DNA of 64,000 nucleotides from Flavobacterium sp. WV_118_3. Lineage in GTDB: Bacteria; Bacteroidota; Bacteroidia; Flavobacteriales; Flavobacteriaceae. Positions 8,823 through 20,100 of this stretch are shown here, piece by piece. The stretch is from assembly GCF_039778605.1 (NCBI RefSeq), contig NZ_CP156060.1, positions 3,789,967 through 3,853,966 on the forward strand, in the 5' to 3' direction. Numbering within the stretch: the first letter of the stretch is position 1; each line of letters opens with the position of its first letter. The translations under genes were made by a program, and so were the position numbers. Below the pieces are notes generated by a model. It saw only the letters and a program-made list of their open reading frames with translations. It ran no database searches and was not told where the DNA came from.

Positions 8823-9206
8823 AATATCTTTTTAAATTGACATCTGGCACGTCAGAAAATTATTACCGGGTAAAATATTCACCTTGCCTTATTGATATGG
8901 TTTGTAAAAAATAAGCCATTTCGTGTTTTTTTAAAGAAAAAAGAGTGGTGTAACAAGCCGTATGGTTTTCGTTGTAAAATCGTGCCCATTGTTTAAATAA
9001 TCACTTTAAAGTGATTTTTATAAAGTGCTATAAATCATAATTTTAGTTGATATTGATGAAAAAATAAGCTTTTCGCTACAATATAGAAACATTCTTTATA
9101 TAAAAAATAATACTTTTGCGCCCGTTTGATCCTTTCAGTGCCCAGAGAAAGGTCAATTTTTACAACCTACAAGTAAATTGTAATTGTCTGGTTATACCTT
9201 AAAGCC
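8823..9206. other. Intergenic region between hip operon and RHS operon
   Basis: A 384-bp AT-rich stretch without a plausible gene. It must hold the rightward promoter of the RHS operon. The best candidate -7 element on the plus strand is TACTTTTG at 9111-9118, which fits the Bacteroidota TAnnTTTG consensus; I see no convincing -33 TTTG at the right distance. A small inverted repeat, CACTTTAAAGTG, sits near 9002-9013. About 85 nt of untranslated leader would separate the -7 element from the first start codon. Confidence 0.4.
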
Positions 9207-9809
9207 TTGAAAATAGTTAAAACCTTTTTTACTGCTTTCTCTTTACTACTGCTTTTATCTTGTGCTAAAGATAAAAAGGGAAGCATGGACGATTCCGAAA
9301 TCCGGGAACGTTACTTTAACCTTGAAAAAATAGGTTGGAAATCCAAAGTCTACAATCAGAAAGTGGATAAAATGGACTTTACCGCAACCGAAGTTCCCAT
9401 TCAGTATTACCTGTTAAAAGATAAAGGAAATGAGAATTTGATTCTTGTCGATTCCCTTTATGAAACCAATAAACGGGAACGGGTTATTGAATTTACCTTC
9501 CAGCAGGAAAATGAAAAAGATATTTTAGATTCCGAAAATACCGGTATTTCCTATGAAGATGGTGTGAAATACATGTCGTTTTCGATTGAAAAGGATTTTA
9601 TGGTTGTGGTCAATCAAAAAGATACCATTCCGTGTTCGGCAGCCTTATTCGAAAGAAGTTATAAAATCACTCCCTATCAGAAAGTGATGTTATTCTTTTC
9701 GAACATCGATCCCAATGCCAAAATTCAACTTATTTATAAAGATAACCTTTTTAAAAAAGGTACCCTGAAATTCCAGTTTAAAGATCCATTTACAGAAATA
9801 GCCTTATGA
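9207..9809 (+). CDS. Lipoprotein opening the RHS operon
   Basis: A 200-residue protein with a lipoprotein signal peptide: positively charged start, hydrophobic run FSLLLLL and lipobox LLSC with Cys19. The start is a TTG at 9207; no in-frame ATG or GTG would preserve the signal peptide. The mature part is mixed alpha/beta with no domain I recognise. It overlaps the next gene by 4 bp (ATGA), so it is translationally coupled to the 2029-residue protein. Small lipoproteins ahead of the large SpvB/RHS-like pairs are common in Bacteroidota and may anchor or chaperone them at the outer membrane; that role is an inference. Confidence 0.8.
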   Translation: MKIVKTFFTAFSLLLLLSCAKDKKGSMDDSEIRERYFNLEKIGWKSKVYNQKVDKMDFTATEVPIQYYLLKDKGNENLILVDSLYETNKRERVIEFTFQQENEKDILDSENTGISYEDGVKYMSFSIEKDFMVVVNQKDTIPCSAALFERSYKITPYQKVMLFFSNIDPNAKIQLIYKDNLFKKGTLKFQFKDPFTEIAL

Positions 9810-12800
9810 TAAAACAAATCCGAAACAGCAAGTTTACTAAAGTTGTCGCATGGTATTTAGCGTTGATGATGTTTGTCGAAATCACGCAACCCATCCATAT
9901 GTACGCTTTAACCAGTGGTCCGTCGCAACCCGAGTTTAATTCCTTTACGCCTATAGGAACTTCGGATATGGTGGATCTGACCAGTGGCGATTTTAATTAT
10001 AATATCCCGATTATGGATGTAGGCGGATATCCGCTAAACTTATCCTATAATGCCGGAATCACAACCGATCAGGAAGCATCGTGGGTAGGTCTTGGATGGA
10101 ATCTAAACGTTGGACAAATCGAACGACAGGTACGTGGATTACCGGATGATTTTAGAGGCGATGTGGTTCGGTATGAAAACGACTTACGAGATAATATTAC
10201 CGTGGGAACCCATTTTGGTTTTAATGCTGCTTTTGCGGGTTATGACGCTTTCAAACCCGGAGTAGGACTTGGTGTGCAATACAACAATTATGAAGGAATT
10301 ACCTTTAAACCATCCTTCGGACTCAACTTTGCTTTAAGTGAAAATGTAGCGGTAGGTTTAAATTTCTCAGGTTCCGCTACCGAAGGTGCTAGTGTGACTC
10401 CGTCGGTTAGTATTTCCGCGAAATCACACAACAAAACTAAAAATACCACCACTATAAGAGATGTAGGAGTAGGGCTAGGATTTAACAGCAGAAAAGGGGT
10501 AGAGAACCTTAATATGTCGGGAAGCGTACGACGATTTAAAAACGCCTTTCTGATCTTGCCGACGGGACAAATAATAAGCGGATCAAAAAAAACTGCAAGT
10601 GGAAGTTTCGGGGGAAGTGTTTCATTTAACGATCAGAGCTATACGCCAAGTAAACGGGTAGGTTTCGAAAATACCAGCTTTACTTTTAATGGTGCTTTTG
10701 GTAGTGAATTCTTCTTGTCGGAGTTCCAGGGACAAATAACGGGTTATGGATCCTATCAGAAAGTGGCTTCACAATACCGAAACCGAAAAGAAAAGGCTTT
10801 TGGTTATGAAAATACCGAATACAAAAGAAGTCAGGCGGGTGTGATGGACTTTAACCGTGAAAACGAAAGAACCGTTACCGAAAATACAACGGCTTTACCA
10901 GTAACCAACTATACCTACGATATCTATAATATCGAAGGACAAGGGGTATCGGGAATGTTCCGTCCGTACCGTTCTCAGGTGAGTTATCTTTATAACGACA
11001 GGGTAACGGATTATGGCGATGGCGCCAGTCTTGGACTTGAAGTTGGAATTGGAAATTTAGCACACGTGGGTGGTGACTTTAAAGTGACGCCGTCCAGTAC
11101 CAGTACCGGTGGCTGGGTGAACAATAATAACGTACTGCAATATTTTAATGAAAGCAGTACCGATACAAAAGCGTTGGGATATGAGCCGGTAACCTACAAA
11201 TTGGTAGGAAGTATGGTAGTCGATCCGGAACAAAGTATTTATTTGAATAAAATCCATCAGGCAAAAGCCTTGCGAATCGGATTGGACGGGGGGACCCGAA
11301 ACCGAATGACGACTAATAGATATTATGAAGGTTATAACGGAGTGTCCCATGTTTTCGATTCGAAAATTAAAAGAACCAAACGGTATTTGCGAAATCAGTT
11401 GGTTCATAAAGTAACCGCCGAAGAAACGGCAGGCGATCCTTTTGTGATCAAAAACGACAGTGCCAAAGTCCACCATACCGCTGGAATTAAAGTGGTACAA
11501 ACCGATGGTTCTACTTATGTATATGGAAGAACAGCCTATAACATGAGAAAAGTGGAAGCCACTTTTGATGTTTCCGGCCAAACCGGAAATAACACAAACG
11601 GATTGGTGCCTTATAACGGTACAACTTCAGGGAATCATACGAGTCGGAGTGATAAATTCCTGAATAAAATTACAACGCCGCCGTATGCGCATAGTTATTT
11701 GATCACTTCAGTTTTATCGGCCGATTATGAGGATGTGGATGGCAACGGCCCAAGTCTTAACGATTTGGGAACGTTTACAAAATTCGATTATAAAACGGTT
11801 AACAATTATAAGTGGCGAATCCCGTTCCAGGCAAATATGGCTACGTATAACGAAGGACTGATTTCACATAAGGACGACCAAAAAGGAACCTATCTCTACG
11901 GGATTAAAGAGTTGACGTATCTGGATAAAATCAGTACCAAAACACATGTGGCTTTCTTTGATTTGGAAGACCGACTGGATGCTGTAGGAGTTGCGGGAGA
12001 ACAGGGCGGTGCCGGTACAGAACGAATGAAACGAATCAAATCCATCCGATTGTATTCCAGACCGGAAGTAACCAATGCATCGGGTGATATTTTCGATCCG
12101 GGAATTAACAGTGCTATCAAGCCGATTAAAACTGCCCATTTCGATTATGATTATTCGTTGTGTAAAAACACACCAAACTCATTGGCTCCGGCAAAAGGAA
12201 AGCTAACGTTGAAACGGGTGTTTTTTACCTACCGCGATTCCAACATGGGAAGGTATACGCCGTATGTGTTTCATTACGGATTGGAAAAATCAAAAAACAA
12301 ACCGGATAATTATACCATTACAAACGATCCTGAGAATAACCCGGATTACGATCCGAAAGGTTTTGATATCTGGGGGAATTATAAAGTGAATCCGGCCGGA
12401 AGTGGAAATCTTAATTCCGCATTGTCCAATACCGAATATCCTTTTGTGCAACAAAGTAATAAGGAATTGGCAGACAAGAATACCGGTGCCTGGACGCTAA
12501 AATCGGTTCAGCTGCCATCGGGTGGTGTGATTGCTATCGAAACGGAAAGTGACGATTATCAGTACGTTCAAAATAAAAGAGCGATGCAGATGTTTAAGGT
12601 TGCCGGTGCAGGACGCGAAATGAACCCCGGGGCAAGTGATATCACGAATACCTTATATGACGGCAATACCACCACGCCTAAGCGATATATTTATATAAAG
12701 CTTGATGATGCCAGTGGAATCAATACACGAGAGGATTTTGTACATAATTATTTGCGGGAAAATTTAGACAAAGCGATTCAATTCCGGTTTTTAATGAATA

Positions 12801-15800
12801 TGACAGCGAATGCTTCGCAATACGAATATGTTTCCGGGTATTTTGAGATTGGAGAAACGGATACGCAAAAAATAAATGTGGTTAACATTAATAATTATGG
12901 AAAGGTAGTCGCCATTCCGTTAAAATTATTAAACCGGGATGGTTCTGGTGGTCCTGAAAATGTAAATCCGATTGCGAAAACCGGTTGGGGTTTTGGTAGA
13001 ACCTATTTAAACCGAATTGTATACAGTATCGGTGGCGATAATAGTAATACCAATTTTGTTTCTATCGTAAACGACCTGTTGGGTAGTATTGAATCCATTA
13101 GCAAAATTTTTGATGGACCGAACAAAGAACTGGAAAGAAAAGGTTGTGCCCGAATTTTTAAAACCGATAAATCCTGGATCCGATTGGAAAATCCTAAAGG
13201 ACGAAAACTAGGCGGTGGTCTGCGGGTGAAATCCATCCGTTTGAGTGACGAATGGGGTTCGATGCTGACTAGTACGCCATCCGGAGGAACCGATTTGTCC
13301 AGTATGGAATATGGTCAGACGTATTCGTATGATGATGATGGTGATAGTAAGGGTAATAATAAAAAATCAAGTGGTGTAGCGACATACGAACCAAACGGAA
13401 GTGCCGAAAATGCACTTTTAGAACCGTTATATCCTAAAAATGGTAGTTATGCGCAAAACATATCGGCGCCAAAAGAAAACAATTATGTGGAAAAACCATT
13501 CGGGGAAAACTTTTTCCCGGCGCCACGGGTAACCTATTCGAAGGTAACGGTGCAAAACCTGCCTCGAAAAGAAGGCAATAAAGAAGTTAAAAGACATGCT
13601 ACCGGAATGGTGGTTACCAGACATTATACGACCTACGATTTCCCTACAAAAGTAGACTTTACCGATCCGGATGTGAAAAGTGATATTCCAAGTCCGAATC
13701 AACTTTTGGGTTTTGTGACACAATTGGTTAGTGTGATGGTGCGTAGCCATTTAACCATGTCACAAGGGTATTCGGTCGAAACCAACGACATGAATGGAAA
13801 AATAAAATCGCAGGAGGTATATGCCGAAGGAAATACGCAACCGATTTCGAAAGTCGAGTATAAATACAATGTTGATGCAAACGGTAATCTGGAGAATAAT
13901 TTACAAACCATTAATGAAAAAGGTGAAGTAAAACCACAATTACTCGGCGTGGATTATGACATGATCAATGATTTTAACGAAAGCCGTTCCGAATCGGAGG
14001 TAGCTGGTTTCGATGGAAATTTAGCTGGTTTTATCTTGTTCGTTTATCCTGGTTTTGTAACGACCGTACTTCCTAAATATTCGTATAATGAAAGTGTATT
14101 GCGCACAGCTGTGACTACAAAGCACGTACATAAAACCGGAATATTGGTAGAGAAAATTGCCTACGATTTAGGATCGACGGTTTCGACCAAAAATCTAGCT
14201 TGGGATGCGAGTTCCGGAGATGTGATCCTGACCCAAACCACGAATGAATATAACGATCAATATTATGCTTTCACCTATCCGGCCTATTGGAAATACGACG
14301 GTATGGGATTGGCGAGTACCAATATTGGACTTGAAGGGGAATTAAAAATTAATCCGAATGCGACGGCTGATAATGTGGGTGAAGGTTCAACTTCACCAAC
14401 TAACAAACCGTATTTCTGGCTTGGTGTTGGGGTCGATTTAACCAAGTATTTCCATTTGGGAGATGAGTTATATCTTAAAAACGCAACTTCATTGGAGCCT
14501 GTCGAAGGTGAAATGCAGGGGCTTGCCGCTCCCGCTCCATCGACGCCGTTATTTGTTAACCGACTTTGGGTGGTTGGTTTTAATGGCAATACCGGAATTC
14601 TTTTAATGGATAAAGATGGCAATTACTTTAATAAATGTTCCGCCTATAGTAGTATTCCGTTTAAAATTATGCGTTCCGGGTATCGAAACTTACAGGCGGC
14701 TTCGATGGCATCGATAACATTGATGAAGAATCCGATTACGATAACAGATGCTGGGAATCAGATCGGATTTCTGGATCAGAGTGTTTTACAGTATGATGGC
14801 ACGTCAGGTACGAACCCTAGAATACTAAATGCCAGTGCCGTGGTGTATAACGATTACTGGAAACCACAATCGGAACATAATTTACCATATTATCCGGATC
14901 CTGCGACAAGTGGCGCTGTTGACGGACAAGGGAATCCGAATTATCCGTATGCGGTACGGGTAAATCCGTACCTATGGAACATCAAAGGCGATTGGAGAGC
15001 TCAGGAATCGTATGCCTATTTAACGAGTAGAAATGCAGCAACGACTTCGGTAAACAATCCAAGAAATGAAGGTTTCTTTGCGAAGTTTGTACCGTTTTAT
15101 ATATATGCTAATGGTTTGTGGACGGCCAATACGACCAATTGGAAAAGTGCGAGTAGTATCACCTTATACAGCCCGTATGGAACCGAACTGGAAAATAAAG
15201 ATGCTTTAAACCGATATAGCGCCGCGCAATATGGCTATAATTATACGTTGCCGATGGCAGTGGCTTCGAATTCAAAATATTCGGAAATGGGGTTTGATGG
15301 TTTTGAAGAAACACGCCGAACAAGTAGTGTAAATCCACCGCATTTTAGTTTTAATGGGACTAATACAAACTATTCGACAAATCATTCGCACACCGGAAAG
15401 AGAAGTATCAAAGTAGCCACGGGTCAGTCGGTTAAATTAGTACGGGAAATGATTACCGCTCCGGCTTCTGTTCGCCAGGAGACTTGTCCGCCGCCGCCTA
15501 GTACGGATCCGGCAAATTGTGCCTATACATTTGAAATAGTAGGATCAGAAGGAAGTTGTTCAGGAGAAACCATAAGAAGAGTAAAGCTAACATTCCCGGC
15601 AGCTATTACAGCTACCGATATAATAGCCAGTTATATAGGTCCTAATTCCGATCCGATAGACATTACTAATATTACAGTAGATCCGAATAACAATCGAATA
15701 GTATATATCTGTGTGTCGGGGTCATTCCCTAGTGGGTTACCAGTTCCAGGTCAGACCCCTCCATCGAACTCATTAGGAAGCTATCAAGAGTTAACGGTGA

Positions 15801-15895
15801 GTATGGGGAATACGACTTGTTGTGTACGTCTTCGCTGTCGTAATAGTGGAGATTCAACTTATACTATAGCAGCAGATACTTGCACTAACTTTTAA
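9806..15895 (+). CDS. 2029-residue secreted partner of the RHS protein (SpvB/Rhs-like N-terminus)
   Basis: The N-terminus has an export signal with a hydrophobic segment (VVAWYLALMMFVEITQPI). It is followed by a region typical of Bacteroidota RHS-associated proteins: SGDFNYNIPIMDVGGYPLNL, then YNAGITTDQEASWVGLGWNL, around residues 58-105. Gly-rich beta-strand repeats follow to ~residue 330, then a very long beta-rich body without classical YD repeats. The C-terminal ~150 residues are Cys-rich (CPPPPSTDPANC, CSGE, CCVRLRC), so a disulfide-bonded outer domain is likely. It is coupled to the preceding lipoprotein gene and followed 11 bp later by a small secreted protein. By analogy with TcB/TcC and RHS shells it may form part of the toxin-delivering complex; this is an inference. 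Confidence 0.75.
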   Translation: MIKQIRNSKFTKVVAWYLALMMFVEITQPIHMYALTSGPSQPEFNSFTPIGTSDMVDLTSGDFNYNIPIMDVGGYPLNLSYNAGITTDQEASWVGLGWNLNVGQIERQVRGLPDDFRGDVVRYENDLRDNITVGTHFGFNAAFAGYDAFKPGVGLGVQYNNYEGITFKPSFGLNFALSENVAVGLNFSGSATEGASVTPSVSISAKSHNKTKNTTTIRDVGVGLGFNSRKGVENLNMSGSVRRFKNAFLILPTGQIISGSKKTASGSFGGSVSFNDQSYTPSKRVGFENTSFTFNGAFGSEFFLSEFQGQITGYGSYQKVASQYRNRKEKAFGYENTEYKRSQAGVMDFNRENERTVTENTTALPVTNYTYDIYNIEGQGVSGMFRPYRSQVSYLYNDRVTDYGDGASLGLEVGIGNLAHVGGDFKVTPSSTSTGGWVNNNNVLQYFNESSTDTKALGYEPVTYKLVGSMVVDPEQSIYLNKIHQAKALRIGLDGGTRNRMTTNRYYEGYNGVSHVFDSKIKRTKRYLRNQLVHKVTAEETAGDPFVIKNDSAKVHHTAGIKVVQTDGSTYVYGRTAYNMRKVEATFDVSGQTGNNTNGLVPYNGTTSGNHTSRSDKFLNKITTPPYAHSYLITSVLSADYEDVDGNGPSLNDLGTFTKFDYKTVNNYKWRIPFQANMATYNEGLISHKDDQKGTYLYGIKELTYLDKISTKTHVAFFDLEDRLDAVGVAGEQGGAGTERMKRIKSIRLYSRPEVTNASGDIFDPGINSAIKPIKTAHFDYDYSLCKNTPNSLAPAKGKLTLKRVFFTYRDSNMGRYTPYVFHYGLEKSKNKPDNYTITNDPENNPDYDPKGFDIWGNYKVNPAGSGNLNSALSNTEYPFVQQSNKELADKNTGAWTLKSVQLPSGGVIAIETESDDYQYVQNKRAMQMFKVAGAGREMNPGASDITNTLYDGNTTTPKRYIYIKLDDASGINTREDFVHNYLRENLDKAIQFRFLMNMTANASQYEYVSGYFEIGETDTQKINVVNINNYGKVVAIPLKLLNRDGSGGPENVNPIAKTGWGFGRTYLNRIVYSIGGDNSNTNFVSIVNDLLGSIESISKIFDGPNKELERKGCARIFKTDKSWIRLENPKGRKLGGGLRVKSIRLSDEWGSMLTSTPSGGTDLSSMEYGQTYSYDDDGDSKGNNKKSSGVATYEPNGSAENALLEPLYPKNGSYAQNISAPKENNYVEKPFGENFFPAPRVTYSKVTVQNLPRKEGNKEVKRHATGMVVTRHYTTYDFPTKVDFTDPDVKSDIPSPNQLLGFVTQLVSVMVRSHLTMSQGYSVETNDMNGKIKSQEVYAEGNTQPISKVEYKYNVDANGNLENNLQTINEKGEVKPQLLGVDYDMINDFNESRSESEVAGFDGNLAGFILFVYPGFVTTVLPKYSYNESVLRTAVTTKHVHKTGILVEKIAYDLGSTVSTKNLAWDASSGDVILTQTTNEYNDQYYAFTYPAYWKYDGMGLASTNIGLEGELKINPNATADNVGEGSTSPTNKPYFWLGVGVDLTKYFHLGDELYLKNATSLEPVEGEMQGLAAPAPSTPLFVNRLWVVGFNGNTGILLMDKDGNYFNKCSAYSSIPFKIMRSGYRNLQAASMASITLMKNPITITDAGNQIGFLDQSVLQYDGTSGTNPRILNASAVVYNDYWKPQSEHNLPYYPDPATSGAVDGQGNPNYPYAVRVNPYLWNIKGDWRAQESYAYLTSRNAATTSVNNPRNEGFFAKFVPFYIYANGLWTANTTNWKSASSITLYSPYGTELENKDALNRYSAAQYGYNYTLPMAVASNSKYSEMGFDGFEETRRTSSVNPPHFSFNGTNTNYSTNHSHTGKRSIKVATGQSVKLVREMITAPASVRQETCPPPPSTDPANCAYTFEIVGSEGSCSGETIRRVKLTFPAAITATDIIASYIGPNSDPIDITNITVDPNNNRIVYICVSGSFPSGLPVPGQTPPSNSLGSYQELTVSMGNTTCCVRLRCRNSGDSTYTIAADTCTNF

Positions 15896-15906
15896 ATTAC
15901 ATTCAG

Positions 15907-16461
15907 ATGATACGATATATTCTATTCTTTGTGCTATTGGTTAGTGTAAAACTAAATGCACAGTATTCCGACTTTACGAATTCATTTCAACCCACTCCGG
16001 GTAAATATGTGGTAAGTGGATGGATTAAAGAAATTCATCCCACGCAACAATTGACCTACACCGGGTCGATTAAAATAAGTCTGACCAATACATCGGCACC
16101 GTTGATGGCAACCCTGCATCCGGTTGGTGAGATCATCGATGGTTGGCAACTGATTACTGGTGATGTGGACATTATTTTTGAACCCGCTACGGTTCCAAAA
16201 CTGGAAATCGAATTGGTTTGTTCGAATACCGCTACCGAATGCTATTTTGATGACATCCGTTTTCACCCGTATAACGGATCGATGAAAAGTTTTGTTTACG
16301 ATGAACAAACCCAACGTTTGATGGCTGAACTCGATGAAAACAATTACGCCACTTTTTACGAATACGATCTGGAAGGCGGTTTGATCCGGGTTAAAAAAGA
16401 AACCGAAAAAGGAGTGTTTACCATACAGGAAACAAGAAGTAACAGTATTAAACAAAATTAA
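15907..16461 (+). CDS. Secreted protein with carbohydrate-binding-like fold and RHS-type tail
   Basis: A 184-residue protein with a Sec signal peptide (ILFFVLLVSVKLNAQ, cleavage after A-Q likely). Residues ~30-120 look like a beta-sandwich of the galactose-binding/CBM type (GKYVVSGWIKE ... CYFDDIRFHPYNGSM). The end, with FVYDEQTQRLMAELDENNYA then YEYDLEGGLIRVKKETEKG, is a YD-like repeat often found at the very C-terminus of large Bacteroidota RHS-associated proteins. Here it is on a separate small gene, 11 bp after the 2029-residue gene, suggesting a split or mobile end domain. The role is unknown; surface binding or capping of the RHS shell is a guess. Confidence 0.7.
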   Translation: MIRYILFFVLLVSVKLNAQYSDFTNSFQPTPGKYVVSGWIKEIHPTQQLTYTGSIKISLTNTSAPLMATLHPVGEIIDGWQLITGDVDIIFEPATVPKLEIELVCSNTATECYFDDIRFHPYNGSMKSFVYDEQTQRLMAELDENNYATFYEYDLEGGLIRVKKETEKGVFTIQETRSNSIKQN

Positions 16462-17154
16462 ATGCTCATGAAAAAGACGCTACTATTCTATTTACTGTTC
16501 GTTATGGCACTGCCTACTTTTTCGCAGGGGAAAAAAGCGGTGGAAGAACTGTTTGATAAGGTTGAAAAAAAATATAAATCCGAAAAAAGTTATTGTTATC
16601 AGTCAACCTATAATTTTTATAGCACGGCTACGGCTACCAAACCGATTGAGACCTATACCGGAACGATCTATAAAAATAATACCGTAAGCTACCAGCAAAT
16701 TAAAGATAATGAGTTTGCCAGTTTCGGAACGAATAACATCATGATCAACCATGAGGAAAAAATATTGCAGATTGGTAAAGTGGAAAACAACAATTCGCCC
16801 ATTGCCTTACAATCGTTTCTGAAACTATTTCCGGATTACTCGTTCAAGCAGGATAAAACCTATTATATCTGTGAGCTAAAATCAGGAAAGTATTCCCAGG
16901 TTGCCATGGACCGATTGATCATCTATATCAATAAAACCGATTACAGTCTGGTAAAACAGGAGTTTTATTTTGTGGGTGAAAAAGAATTTGTGATCAAGAA
17001 TAAGAAAACAAAAATAAAAAATCCAAAACTGGAAGTACGCTATCAAAAGAATTCGAAATGCAAGGAAATCAAGCAACAGGATTTTTTTACGGTTAAAGAC
17101 AAAAAGTTTATCGTTACCGGTAAATTAAAAAATTATAAGGCTATAACATTATAA
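16462..17154 (+). CDS. Secreted protein of RHS operon, possibly LolA-like
   Basis: A 230-residue protein with a signal peptide (KKTLLFYLLFVMALPTFSQG). It starts immediately at the stop of the previous gene; ATG 16468 is an equally possible start two codons later. The mature part alternates beta-strands with a final basic segment and recalls the LolA/LolB-type half-barrel (a lipid or lipoprotein-carrier fold), although no decisive motif is visible. It sits 5 bp upstream of the giant RHS gene, so it is co-expressed with it. A periplasmic chaperone function for the secreted RHS protein is possible but not shown. Confidence 0.65.
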   Translation: MLMKKTLLFYLLFVMALPTFSQGKKAVEELFDKVEKKYKSEKSYCYQSTYNFYSTATATKPIETYTGTIYKNNTVSYQQIKDNEFASFGTNNIMINHEEKILQIGKVENNNSPIALQSFLKLFPDYSFKQDKTYYICELKSGKYSQVAMDRLIIYINKTDYSLVKQEFYFVGEKEFVIKNKKTKIKNPKLEVRYQKNSKCKEIKQQDFFTVKDKKFIVTGKLKNYKAITL

Positions 17155-17159
17155 ATAAT

Positions 17160-20100
17160 ATGAATACAGTATTAGGCAGGTTATTGAGTATTATTACCCT
17201 CTTTTCCACCATTTTTGCTACGGCACAGGTCGAGGAAAAGGACTATCCTTTGGCGCCGATTCAACTAAACGGTTTTACACAGCTGGCTACGGTAGTGGAT
17301 CCCGAAGCCGGATGGGCCAATCAGCACAATAAAGATCCGTATTGCTATGCCCGTTTACGCGTAGACAATACCATGGCACCGTACCAATGGTATGAATTTA
17401 AGGCGAAGTTTACGGTTACACCGCTTATGCCGGATGGTTCTATAGACGAATCGGTTGCGCCAAGAGAAGAAACGCTGGCGGTTTCGTATAGCCCGCATGG
17501 TGCGTCGGTTATCAATACCTTGTTTACGGACATTAATTTTTTACAGGTTAAAAACCGATTCGGAATCAAAATCAGCCTGATCCCGGGGTCTGTCGAATAC
17601 AAAGATATGGTCAACAATACCACGTCAAATTATATCCCTGAAAATATATTTTTGGATTTGGGATTAAAGGTAAAACGCTATTATACGGTTTCCGATCAGG
17701 TACCGAATCCGATGGCGACGATAACGAATCAGTTGGATTCGTCAACCGGAGCTATGGTGCCAGGTTCGATTAAAATAGAATGGCAAAAACTGGCCGGGGC
17801 ACTCGAGTATGAACTGGAATGGACCTGGATCGATTCGTATGCTGCGACCAATGTGACCGATAATTTACCGGCGGGTGCGATCAATTTTAGCGATCGTGAT
17901 TTTGAATTAAACAATACCCGAATCAGTACCAAATCGAATTCCTATGAAATCCCATTGCTGTATGCCAAAGGGTATTTAATTTATCGCGTTAGAGCTGTTG
18001 GTTTGCATCCTACTGTTTTTAAAGGAAAGTATTACGGTAAATGGAGTTCCGAAACGGGGGGGGCTAAAACTAAAGTTTCCGACTGGACTCATGTTGCTCA
18101 GTTATCCGAACACGAAAAAAGCAAAAACTGGCAATTGCAGGTTAGTTATGCTGAAAACGGAAAAAAGAAAGAAGTGATCAGTTATTTCGACGGATCCTTG
18201 CGTAACCGACAAACGGTGACCAAAATCAATACCGATAAAAATGCAATTGTTGGCGAAGTGGTGTACGATGCACAGGGAAGACCTGCTGTTGAGGTATTGC
18301 CCACTCCGACCAATGAGAATAGTATTCGTTATTTTAAAAACTATAATACCGTTCAAAGCGGTACGCCGTATTCCTTTAGGGATTTTGATTTTGATGACAG
18401 TTCCGATCCGACGAATTGTACTATACAGGTCAATAAAATGGACTTGGGATCGGGTGCCGCACGATATTATTCGGCCAATGGACTAATCGATTTTCCCAAC
18501 AGTATCAATCAGAAATACGTTCCGGATGCCGAAAATCATCCTTTTTCACAGATAGAGTATACGCCCGACAATACCGGACGTATTGCCCGAAAAGGCGGTG
18601 TTGGGGTAAACCATCAGTTAGGATCGGGACATGAAATGCGGTATTTGTATACGGTTCCAACCGATAAAGAACTAAACCGTTTGTTTGGGTATAGTGTTGG
18701 TGATGTATCGCATTATAAAAAGAACATCGTGATCGATCCGAATGGACAGGTATCGGTGAGTTACATCGATCCGCAGGGAAGAACGATTGCTACGGGATTA
18801 TCCAATGATCCGAAAGATAATCTGGATAAATTGACCGATTCGGCAAACGACAACCCAATGCACGGGATGATGAGCGATAACCTGTTAAGTCAGAACCGAC
18901 TGGAATCAACCGGTAATTTCCCGGGGAACGACGACCGTTATATTGTTTCCAAACAACTGGCTGTTGGAGGTGATAATATTGCTTATGAATTTGATTATAA
19001 TGTAAAGCAAACACAGCAATTCACACCATCCAGTCCGTTAACGTGTACCCTGCCGACCTATCCTTTTGTATATGATTTGGTGATCAAATTAACAGACCAA
19101 TGTCAGGTCGATAAGATCAATGTTGAAAAAATCAAATTGGGTGGTTCCGGAGGAGCTTTTCCATATCAGTCGAATCCAGGTGACTTTAATCAGGCGCTGG
19201 CTTCGGGTTCGTATGCGCTTTCAAAAGAACTGAAAGTCAATGCGGAACAACTCAATACGTATGCAACGGAATATATCAATAAGCTGAAAAATAAAGATGA
19301 TCCTTGTTATATCAATCCGAATCAGTTCTCTCCGAACATTTTATTAGATATGTGTAATATGGATTGTACCAGCTGTACGGCAGCATTGGGCACGCAATCC
19401 AATTATATCCTGAATGCGTTAAGTACGTTTTACAGTGTTCCGGTAAGTACGTTTAGTTTACCGTCAACACTTGCGCCACCGATTGTGGTAACGATTACCG
19501 GTAATCCGGCTATCGATCAGAGTCAGGCCAATGGTCTTGCGAATCGTTTTTTCAGAGAATGGCAATTGTTAAGACAGGAGTGCGCGCAATTGTGTACACC
19601 GGAAGCGCTTTATGATTCCAGTTGTACGGTTAATGAGCAAACCTTATTAAGCGATGTGAGTCCTTTTGGACAATATGGAAGCACGAAAGCAACCATTACG
19701 AATGCAGACGGACAAGTGGTGCCCAACCCGGATTTTGAAATCAGTGTTTTTAATCCGGACAGTAAATTATACGCGAATGGAACCGTAACAGGACATCATT
19801 GGAAAAATCCAACGACGCCTTATAAAGATATCGATGGGAATGATGCTTTTGTTAATGTTGTAGTAAATGCAAACGGAACGACTACGCCAGCATCCACAGG
19901 ACAAGTGCTTTCGGCAACGATTAACGGTGAGAACATTCGTAGAGTACGACCGCAACAGTTGGTGAATTATGAGGACTTCGCTGATGCCTTTGGTCCCGGT
20001 TGGGCAAAATCGCTAATCGCGTACCACCCGGAATACAATTATCTGGTGTATAACAAAGCGATTTGTAATCTGACGAAAAGTGTCGGGGGAACACTATTAA

